From Chamaelirium japonicum (lineage: Eukaryota; Streptophyta; Magnoliopsida; Liliales; Melanthiaceae), in the NCBI GenBank assembly GCA_947650365.1, contig OX393554.1, positions 34,180,204 to 34,244,203 on the forward strand: a DNA stretch of 64,000 nucleotides, in the 5' to 3' direction. Both the position numbers and the translations under genes were made by a program. Of the stretch, positions 26,127 through 38,100 are shown in pieces. The notes below the pieces were generated by a model. The model was given only the letters and a program-made list of their open reading frames with translations, was not told the DNA's origin and ran no database searches. The first letter of the stretch is position 1, and each line of letters begins with the position of its first letter.

Positions 26127-29100
26127 AAAACATACGTCAACTTAGAAGTTTGGAAGAATTCTTAAATCCGTGAAGGGAGACTTCAAATCCAACAAGAACA
26201 ACAAATGGAGGGTTTAGATTTTGTTTAGAAACCTAAATCAAACCAAAGAAATGGATGAAATGGAAGAAGAAAAAAAAGGGGGGCAAAATGCTCTATGGGC
26301 GATAATGGCAATAAGTGGGTGACATCGGGCGATATATACCCTTTTGTAGGGAATCCAATAAAGTCTAGGAACCAATTTATCGCAGAACTTGGCGATAAAT
26401 ACGATATTTGGCGATATTTCGATTTTTTCGTCAAAACAGGGGAATTTAGTCAGCTTTTATGTCAGAGTCTGGCGATATGGCGATATAGCGATATATCGGC
26501 GATATAGCGATATATATCGCCGATATTTTAAACCATGTATAGATATTATCCTTAGGAAAACAAGGTGGCTCTTAACGTCGAATGAGGGTGGCCTGGTTTC
26601 AAGGCTTCCTAAGAAGTTGAAAGTCCATAGCTCTGCTGAAAGGGATCCAGGAGCAGATTTCAGCCGTGGCAATGACTACCGGAGGCTTTCGAAGCATGAA
26701 TTGAGGAGTTTTCATAAAAGACAACATCATAGTTATAAAATGACAGTTCCGAGAGATTCATATCAATGGATTTCCATTGCGAAGTGCAGTTTTTTGTTTC
26801 TATTTTGTATCTGTTTCTCTTTTTTTGAGTAATTGGGCCTATTGGACCCAACAAGAACCTGTACAAGCTCAGCCCTGAGTTGGGTGAGCACATTTAGATC
26901 GGCTCAAAAGTAGGAGAGGTATGTTTGGAAGAAAAAAAGAAGAGACTAACTCCTTATGCCGCTGGTCATCAATAATTTTTGCACCGAAATTTGATGTATA
27001 TAATTAAATTGTCATTGTTGTTTATGTTTAATTTCGTTGTAAGCCCAGGTGACTAGGTGAGGGGGTTTTGTCCTCAATAATTTCATTGCAACACCCCTTT
27101 CTTTCTCAAATCCCACGAAATTATAACTTGTATACTCATCCACTTTCTCTAAATCCATAAAAACGTACGAAGATTCTCTCTTCTCTATGAATCTCATATA
27201 GGAGATCAATGTATGGCCCATGGCCTTATCTAAATTAAAATTTTGGAAATTTTTTCTTTTTGACCTATAGAACTCGAGACTAAGCCCAATGGGTAGAAGA
27301 CTATTATAGTTAAGCATTTCAAACTATATAAAAAAATCGTCATTAATCAAATTGAAAATCATCTCGAACTGAATGGCACAAATAAATTATATACATTGGC
27401 AGTAAATGAAACGTGCAAGATCAGACGGACATATATGGAGAGACAAGAAAATAAGCCAAATGATACATAAACATACCATAACTTTGTATGCTATCAAACA
27501 GCTTCACAATGTCATTCTTTATGATCCCAATCTGCAAAGAATAGACACCAAATATTAGATAATGCAAGAAGTTTGGGCAAAGTGGTAACTCGTTGCAAGA
27601 ACATCAAAAGAAAAAAAATAACTCAGAAGCGAATGTAAAACACTGGTTGATCGTTTACCAAGTTTAGTAGGTATCACATCTCACCAATAACAGTTATAAA
27701 ATGAATTAGGATAAAGAATGGGTCAACATTACAAGAAAAGGCCGATAAACATTTTCAAACAAAGAAACTGAAATTGAACCCATGAAACATAGCAAAATGC
27801 ATGCAAATCAATAACAATAATGGGCATAGAATAACTTCTCGAAAAAAGCAAGTTTGACAACCTAGCTTCGTAACACCACATCTATGAAATCAATTAAGTA
27901 TCTCAAGTTACATAGTTGTCCATAAATCACTTAAACTGTAAACATCAGATGTGAGCATTTCATATTCTTCTTCCATCCTTGTTATCAGGCGTCCTTTCAT
28001 TCCACGATTCACGGTATCGGTCAGCCCCGAACCGGTATGTACCGACCGGTACCTATCGATACCGGTTGAGGAAAAAAACCAAAAAAAAAAATTAACCTGT
28101 CGGTACCGGTCCGTACCGACTTGAACCGACCGATACGTACCGGTACGGGCCAGGTACTGGGATCGAATGCAGTACCGGTCTTGAACCGTCCAAACCGGTA
28201 CGTACCGACCGATACGTACTGGTATCAACCGAGATTTAAAACCATGGTTGCGCATGCCCATACTATTTAACACTGTTCCAGAATTTAGTATCAGTAGGCT
28301 CCGTGTCATCGGTTACCCAACACGACACAAGGGTTTGTAACTGGTGCCGCAACAACATCGCCATATGTTTTGATATTGTTCAAGTTCAACACATGAAGGG
28401 ACTGAGTCAGCACAGGTCATCTCATCTCAAAACCTTACTTATCTAATTGGGATGGTCCTACTCTTGTTCCATTCCTAAATTTCTCCAACACTCTAAGGAG
28501 ATCAATCTACTTATCAAAGTCGGCAAACAATGGCATTAGGGCAACCAAAGAAAGATCCGGATTGTATCTCTTGTTCCATTCCTAAATTTCTTCAACACTT
28601 CAAAGGAGGTCCTACCTACCTATCAAAATTAGGCAAACAAAAGCAAGATCCAGATAGTGAAGTTTAGTTTCATGGGTCCGACCAAACTCTTTTTTTGTAC
28701 AGAAATCATAAATAAGTGAAACAAAATATTTTTTTATAACTACATAGAATCTTTGGATTTATGCATGAACATAGATACATGATTTGGAAGGGGTGATAAG
28801 ATTACATCCAATTTTTTTTATATCAATTCCACTTAAATTGATCCCCCAATAGATTTGAACAAAACAATCCTATCAACTATTATCCATCAAGGATGATAAT
28901 TTGATATACCATTGGTTGGGGGATGATAAATTAAGCCATGAATTATTTTAGTTGTCAAGATCAAAATTTATGTTTCCAAATAACTTTGATAGATGATTTA
29001 TACAAATAGATATAATAATTCTTCAAACAAAGTGATGGTTATTTTTAGCTAAATTAATATTCTTTATTATGAGCATAAAAAAGCCTATTAAATTACTAAC

Positions 29101-32100
29101 TAGTTATCGAAATAATTTTTTTAAAATGTAAAGATCGTGGAACCTCTCACTTATCTTGTTTAGCTGCTTTAGCTTTAGCACTATGCAAACTATACACTAA
29201 ACTAAAAGTTTTATTTATGGATTTTTTTGTTGCATTACATAGAAAAGTGGCAAGTTTCAAATCCCATTTGGTATGTCTTCGAGTGATCTGGCTGGGCATA
29301 TCCAGTAGTCATTGAACATGTTCGAGATGTGACTTGTGTTTAGACCACAAGTACAATCGTAGGCCATCAACGTCACCAAGTCAGTCCTCCATCATAGATG
29401 ATTCAGGGATGGAAGCATTTAGAGCAAGTATGATAGCGACCAAAGAAAGCAGAGTGCAAGACCAATGTTCTAATGCTACCCAAACTCAAAGAATGATAGC
29501 GACCAACGAAAGCAGAGTGCAAGATCAATGTTCTAATGCTACCCAAAGGTAACAATAGCTAAATGGCAGTTTAGAACAGTGAGATTACAGACCAGCACCA
29601 TAGAGACCCTAGTGTTTATGGACATTTATCATCCAGTAGTGAAGAAGGGAGCCAGTGCATGTCAGTTAGAGAATATTGATCATTGTTTGCAGTCCACGAA
29701 ATATGACAGTTGCTTTACTTCTTTTTTTTTTGTTGTATCCAATATATACTTCGAACCAAATAGTGTGTTTTATCAAATATAATGTCTGTTTCCTAAGGTG
29801 TAGTTTGTGCAACCTCATAAGTCTTAATTTCTAGTTTAAGATGTCTTTCAGCAACTAACATGTATCGTGTGCATTCTTGTGATACTAAATTTATTGGGGT
29901 CCAAAACATGGTTTTATCAGATGCAAATAACATAAATACAAAATATGGCATACAAGTGTGTCTGTAGTCTATCTAGAAGTCATGTGTATCTTTTCGAATC
30001 AATCATACTGAGTCGGCACGATAGGATATCAAGTGCCAGAGCTCGAATCATAGAAGCATGATGCACGGTACTTAAATCCATGTTCGGTCTCTACAACTTT
30101 AACCTCACTTCATACAACTACAATTAGTGTGCTCTTACACGGTCTTACCAAACATTCACATCAATATAATCACTATTCACTACTGTGTTCATCACATGGG
30201 CTTGGACCCTTTTTATTATCTGACATTTTATTTCATAAAACATTATGGGCCCTAAATTGGTCTTATAAAATTTGCATTTTAGTTTTAAAGACATGAGACA
30301 ATCGCAAATATCCAAAGCACCTCTACATTTCATACACCCACTCCAGTTCTATCAGATATTTGTGTCTTTCTCTACTTTTAATTACAGTAAATACCAAATA
30401 ACATTATGGTCACACTATAACAATCTCTTCGCCATCAATCTACCCTATGGATGATTATTCCTTCTGGTTCCCATTCGTATTGCTTTGTGTTGTACAAATT
30501 ATCAATGTATATGGAAAATGATGAGATTAATGTCATTCACAGGCAATCATAAAGAAAATAAATGTTTAAGTTACAAAATAGATCCGGATTTGATAAATAT
30601 CTCAAATTCGCATTCAATTTAATGTATTTGGGGAGAGAGGACAATAATACTTAAGTCAATACATATATGCTAATGATATAAAAAGGTAATCAGACTATCA
30701 ACAAGTTGGCATTTGCAAATTAGCTTACACAAAGCAATATAATGGATTGTGTCTCTACTTTGAAATAAACCATGGAATGAAGTTCACAGTGGATTGGCAT
30801 GTTATACTAAATATGTACAAGTTATATAATGAATTACTTGCAAGGTTAAGACACATGTTGAAATATGCATGCCAATAAGTTGAAACTTTGTTGTCAAGGA
30901 TAAGTGATTGTTAAAAGGAATGTTATATGTTAGGTGAGATATCGTAGGTATATTTAGAATGTTGATTCTCATGGTGACCCAACACTGAGCTAACAATAGT
31001 GGTGCTTTATAATGAGTACCTAATGGTGTTGAACTTATCCTACTAAAACCAATTGAATAACAATTTTTTACGGCTTCAAATAAGTATTCGTGTATGCTTG
31101 AAATTTTTCCTTTAATGTCATATGCAAAAAAATCATCATTTTGGCTATATACAAACCAAGGTTCAACAACTCGGTATCAAGGCCCGTATCAGCCGGCCAA
31201 AATCCGATACGACTCGGTCGAAAGATGAGGGTAAAAAGCATATATACAGACTCGGGCTTCTTAAGTACTACTGTTGTAAAGTTTGTATGGCTCGTGTGTG
31301 CAGCCCATGTGCAAGAAGGAAACAAAGCTGGTTTAGTAGTTGTGGTTGTCGGCAGAGGCGGATCCAGGATTTTCTCGTAGGGGGGGCAAAGATGTAATAT
31401 AAGCTGAGAGGGAAGGGCTAAGGGGGCATCAGCTAATAAATTGAAGCGGTTCATCAAAATCAGATGATCGGCTCTCGTTCGTAATTTCGTGAAGCAACGA
31501 CGAGCGGTGGCGGGGGCTACACGGTCCCCATCGGAGGCTCTGCAGCCTCGAGAGCTTGTCGCCGTCGGCGGCAAGTGTAGTCCCCATTATGTAAAGTGCA
31601 ATACGATAGCAAGTGTAGTCCCCATTATGCCCTCTCTTTTGGACGACGTGGATGACCACGATTGGGCCGTAAGCAAGTGCAGTAAAGCAATCGGGCATCA
31701 AAAATGCTCTTACCCGAAAGAGCTACTCCATCCATCTTACGATCCTGAATGCACAAATGATCCATTTCAACAGACTGGACTCTCACACGAGGACACCCAG
31801 TGTGAAGGCTCACAAATATCAAAATAATGACAATTTCATTATTTCCTTGAAATAAATGGACATACCTGGACACACCATCTGAGATTGGACAACTTAGTTT
31901 ATAGACAATGGGATAGTTGGCTACTAGGTGGGGACATCAATGGGATAAGAACAATACTTGGCTCGACCCGGTGTTGGAGCAACTGGATCCAACAATTGAT
32001 ATGGCAATAAATGATTGGACAATTTGGACCATACCAACTTAAAACATGTAGGGTCTAGTACTCCATAGGCTATCATGTGGGGGCCACACTACCACTTTAG

Positions 32101-35100
32101 TCTAAGGCATTTTTTATGGTAAATTATACTTTGCCCCACCCTAAAGTTTAGCTTAAAAACACTTAACCCCCTTAGTTTATTTTGTTCCAAATCGCACCCT
32201 AAAGTTTGAAATGTTAGCACAATACCCCTTTTGTCAACTACTTATTTTCCACATTTGGTAATTTTTATCTAATCAAAATTGAATTGCAAGGGGCAAATGT
32301 AGTTTTAAAACTATAGGGGGGTTAAGTGTTTTTGAGTTAAACTTCAGGGGGGTAAAGTGCAATTTACCCTTTTTTTAATCGCCTTATTTCATGATAGTGG
32401 AGTCTAATCAAATCATTCATTGCCACATCATGTGTTTGTTCATGGGATAACTGGCTGGGGGGGGGGGGGGGGCAACAATAGGCAATACTTTATCTTTTAG
32501 CCCAAAAGAGAAGACAGGCATCCTTAAGATCAAAAAATCCAGGGGGGGCAGTTGGCAACTACCCCCCCTGGTCCCTATATGGCTCCACCCCTGGTTGTCG
32601 GCCAGACCAATACAACATGGGTGTATCGGGACTAACTATGCTATTTTGGTCGATAGGGCCTGAGCTGTATAGGCCTCGGCCAAGTCACGACCCATACTGT
32701 ATGATTCCTTGTATCGGTCGCGGTGTATTTAAAACAAATACGAACCGGCCGGTATGACTCGGTATCGGTTGAGTTTTCGAATCATATTTATAACACGTGA
32801 TAACGTGTATAACTTAACTATTTATGAAACAAGTATATCCATGCACATGGATATTTCCCCTTTCGTGTCGTTGAATGTAGATTTGGAGGATTTGTCAAGC
32901 TCAACATTCATACCATGTCTCCGTGTGGAATTGTGTTGTTTCCACAAATCATAAAATGAAACATTTTGCATGTGAATCATGAAAACAATGGTATCATAGA
33001 TTCATAGCAAGATGTAAAGCTTGATATATGGCTGTATATGCATCTTCTGTAACATGCAAAACTCTAGAACAAAATTATTGTGTGCATTTCTAAAGTTGTA
33101 AAGACGACGGGAGCTTCATTACACACTGAGATATTCTCTTGAAATGTCATATTTTGTAAGAATCTGCCTCAATATATCAAAAAGGGTATTTGCAAGGAGA
33201 TAGAATAGTAAAACACGAAGCACCCATTGCCCCCTCATTACCTCTTCATGTTCCCTTTCAATTTCCAATAAGTACATGCCTATTATTTTTGTTTCATTAA
33301 GCATGCTACTGTTTTACTTTTTTATGTTATGGGAAAATGAGTATTCAAGAAAATAAAGGCAATCTCCCTAAAGATTATCCCCTAATGCAAGACACCTCGA
33401 GGTACGAATATACATTGAAATTGTTGATTTTGAAACTCACATGGTTCATTCCATTTTCGCAATTTACAATGGAAAAGAAAACTGATGTTGCATGACGAAT
33501 ACCAATAATTATTCCATATTAAACGTCCTTCCCTTTCTTTTTCTCTTCTCTGTACTTCCACAAGAGAGCCAAAGACCCCAAGAACTAAAAGTGGCTCAGA
33601 ATCCAAAACGAATGAAGGAACAGAACGGAGATGCATGGTTAAACTAAAAGTGGCTCTAAAATCCAAAACGAATGAAAGAACTAAAAGGAGATGCATGGTT
33701 ATCCAAAAAATGGTTTAAAAATCACAAAAGAAATATATCCAACATAAATGGTTATATTTCCTATTGTCTCAATTGTATGGAATCACCTATCTTGTTGAAA
33801 ATTTAAATTTCATCTAAATGCTACCTAAACAATTTCTCTTTATTGTATGAGTAATGAAGAACAATGTCATGAATAGAGTCAGGGAAGATGTATATATAAG
33901 TTCATTACAAATCAAACTATGACATAGCTAATAGCTTTAATCTCATCAGAACTTCCATTGTATATATTGATTTGATTTTAGATGTGCTTTGTATTTTCTT
34001 TATTGTTTAATTGTAAATGGTTTCTTCATCAACCCACCTGTGTTTTGTGTGTTCTGTTGAAAGAGATTGATGTTGCCCTAAGGTGAGGGGATGTCCCACT
34101 CGACCACGCCTCATTTAAGTAGTGGCACTCTAAGCACATGACTATTTAGTAACATCACATGCTAACTATGAGACAACATACAGCTAACAATAGCACCGTA
34201 GATCAAAGGAAATCAGGGGAAACGACTTTACTTTGGATCACAACCACAAGTTATGGACCCCAGTTCCAATGATGTACTCGTCCAGTCCACGGGGGAAGTA
34301 AGCATCACTCTTCACAGGAAACAGAAGATGCGAACATTCCATTTACAAAGCAATGGATGCCAGCTCCAATCCTCCAAGAAGGGACGTTAAAATCCATTCT
34401 CATGCCACCTCCTCTATCATTAAAGACGAACGTTAGCCCCTTTTTTAAAGTTGGATTGGTCTAAAGATTTGAACTCCAAGGATGTCGTCTACCTCCTCTC
34501 TTTCTTTTTTTATCCTTTACTTCTTCAAGCAAGAGTTCGTCTTGGTCCCCTTTAGCACCAAGGTTACATCTTGGATCTTTTTCTATTCAAAGAATGCTAA
34601 AATGATTGCATGAAACTCCCCATGCGCCATCAAAGTATCCCTCAGATTAAGAGTCTTCAATAACCGCTTCGCATTCTCTCTGATACACAAAAAAATAGGG
34701 GTCAAGTCGGATCAACAAACATGGGACATGTTTTCTCTTAAATTAGGCCTCTAGATTAGTTCTAGTGATATTTAGCTCTCATTTGTATCTCAATCATGAG
34801 GGGCCGTTGTTTCAAAGGAATAGAGGACACTTAATCTAAAAGGGTTTTTGGTTACCTTAATAGTATCGGGTTATTTCACAAATGAGGAAGAGGGGTCGGT
34901 CACAGGAGTCTTATTTGGTAGGAGGTTAGTTATGTAGATTTAATTTATTAGGATCTTGAATCCTATTTTTTAGGTTCTAATAAAATGACATCACTCTATT
35001 AAATAATGATACTTTCTTTATATTAAACTTACAACTTACAAGCAAGAGGATTAGTGGTTGAATAACTTAGGAAAGGAGAAAGGAGAAGTTGACTCCTCTC

Positions 35101-38100
35101 ACAGTCCATATGGTATGGGCTAGAGAGAGAGACCCAAAGACTCCTCTAGGCATAATAAGCATTGAAAAATAACAATCCAAAATTAAATTCTTTTCATTCT
35201 TCCTCCTATTAGACTTCAAATTGGGTTGGTTTCTTGTAGGAGAAAGAACATTCGCTATATATGGAGACTGGGTGTAAAAAATAAGAATGCTTTCTTGTGA
35301 AAAATGATTTATTTTCAAGCGTTTTGCATGAAATTTCAGCCCATATGCTAATCATGATGTTTCCTTACACAATATCAAATCTTCATGGAGCAACGACAAG
35401 TCTAGTGCTAGATCTAGCATCTGACACCATCCCTACATATGGGCGAGATCTAACCCCACTTCTATCCTCTTCTTCCTATTATTCCACATCTTTAAATCCG
35501 TCACCATGTGGTTGGTGACCTGTACCTTAAACCTTCTGGTTTATATGCATCTCGTGCTCGTATTGGGCCAATACATGACCCAATCCTAAAGATCCATTAT
35601 ATGTAGCCCCTTGATTATAAGCCCTTTCCATTTGACTTACAACTGTTTCCGCATGTTGTATTTCGTTGAAGGACGGTTGTGCATATTTCAGAGTTGCGTA
35701 ACATTACATCCTATTGGTTAATATAGGTGCCTGATGGTATGGTGACCCTAAAGACGACAAGCCAAGCCTAATCAGTTATCTTTATCTTTTAAATCAGTTT
35801 ACAAATGTTTAGAAGTTTTCTTTAGGGTGAAAAATAACAAATAGCAAAAGTGTCCAACTATAGATCTTCATCAAGATAGAAGAGTTTTGAGGGGGAAAAA
35901 AATACATTTGCTATGGTTTTGATTCCTCCATTCATGGTTGCATGCAAATAAATGAATTTTAAAGTGACTTTTTGGCAGCACGGTATCAGGTTTCGCTCGA
36001 GACAACATTTTGAAACTTTTGCCTATATAAATAAATTCTATTTCAAATGGTTATTTACCTATTTTAACAAATTTCAAATAAAATTGTTGGAAACTTAGAT
36101 TTATGGCTACTTCCATCTGCCATTTATTTTGCTAATTGTACATGCATTTAAACATTTTTATCTTTTTACTCCATTAAAGCAGTATAATTTTAGACTGGAA
36201 GACCGATATGTTTTTAAAATCATATTCCACATTATTTTGGGCCATTAAAAGTTAATATAAACCTGGCATCTTATCTTATATGAATTCAAATTTGGACGTA
36301 TATCATGTTATCCATAATTTATTGAGTATTTTGATTTTTTCTTGGCACTAAAATTTGCTTACTCAGTTTCAAACCATTTACGATAAGAAAAAAAAACGGA
36401 ATGGTAAATTTTTTGTCCTAAGGTTGGACAAAAAATGCGAGCAGACCTGAAACTTTAAACCTTGTCTATCCTATATCAGATATTGTTGCAGCTTATTAAT
36501 AAGTGGATTTTTCAGTCACAAATCTACTATCCAAACCACTAGTATAGCTTCCTACTTTTTCATGTGATCGTCATGCCTACGCATGATCTAGCACACAAAT
36601 TATGTCACTCCATGTGCACTAAAACAGCAACATCACGAGGGAGCAACACCATAAACCAATAGAGATGGCAAAGTGGATGAGCCACAGGCGTTTGGTGTAG
36701 GGGCATCCATGGAGGCACCGTGGATGATTGAACTGTTTTATCTAGTTAATGGGGACCTTCGGATAATTCATAGTAGTTTTTACATAGCCTTAGTGATTAG
36801 TGAAGTTTTTTAAAACCTTCAAAGGGATCTTATTGTGAGAAAAATAAACACTACAGAGCATTTCATTACTTTTAGGAGGCATTACAGAGATTTATGTAAA
36901 AAACTATGCATATATATACATATAAATGGATTTGGTTAGTTCTTATTCTATAGGAAAATTGGAGTTGTCTATTTATAAGGTGGCCGCACCCCAGTTTCTT
37001 CATGCAAATCCGACAAGATAGAGAAAAGTTGTAAGATCCCTGTGGTCCACCATAGATCGGATGCCCTCAATGCCTCATGCATAAATTTATAGTACCAGAA
37101 GAGAAATAAAAAACTCACTTAAAGTTTGGTGGCTTAGGGAAAATGTAAGCTTCATTGCACAAAGATTGATCTATGCCATCTATGGATTATGTTCTTTCAT
37201 CAATACAATTATACCTATTTTCAGCTTTTTGTTGAACTTGTCACAACCAGCCCAACTGATTGCTGATTTTGACTCATCTTTCTTCTTTACAGCCCAAGAG
37301 ATTATATTCCTAAGTCATCTATTACAGTCATCTTTACTTTATTGTTCTCACTTCTCATACAAGCTTTTAAATCTTCGATGCCCCAAGACACTAACTTGTT
37401 TTAGGTCTTCAACCAAATAGGCATGGAAATGACTAGTTGAACCATGACACAATAATATCTCATCATCCATCTAATGCCAGGCGAGCATGAATTCTCCTAC
37501 CCAATTACGTATCACTAGCCAAATCATATAGTCCATACCACATCCATAATATCTCATCCTTCAAACGTGATCAGGAGCCGACTTTCCAAGGAACTCCCAT
37601 TCGTGTTCCAACTTCATTACTTCCTCTAAAGGACGCAACCAATAAGGTTTGCATTAGTGTTAGCGTGTACTAGGTTGGGAATAATACAATAACCACAGCC
37701 TAGGAAATAAATAAGGAGCAGTGCTTCCATGAAAGGTTTTACATAGCAATTATGGTACCAGCAAATTCAGAGATTTTGAAATCACGATGCGAACACAGGA
37801 ACAGCTCCATGTTTGAATAGATGTTTACCTTAGATTGATCCACTTCCGAATCTGCCAATGAAATAACTCCTGCGAGTGTTTCAAGTGCTATACCTGCAAA
37901 GCATAAAAGTCAAATAACAATAAACAGAAACAATTACAAAATGAAAATCTATTTATAAGCATTCATTCACATCAACACTGATGCAACTTAAACTACAATA
38001 ACAATCATTAATGTTACGTATGGGTGTGGCAACCAAGATGTATAAAAGGAACTAAATCCAATAGAATTCCCATGACTAAACAAATCCATACCAGCAGCAT

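Larger units (their letters stand above)
31157..32785. mobile_element. hAT-like element with CGGTATCGG ends, host to two nested elements
   Basis: The left end reads CAAGGTTCAACAACTCGG; the right end reads CTCGGTATCGGTTGAG and runs to about 32785. Short outer arms carry CGGTATCG/CCGGCC words and surround the hAT element at 31353-32593. The outer limits are approximate and no clean duplication was found. Confidence 0.5.

Noticed and set aside
31068-31574. 168-codon minus-strand ORF
   Set aside because: It crosses the boundaries of two transposable elements and has no recognisable domain.
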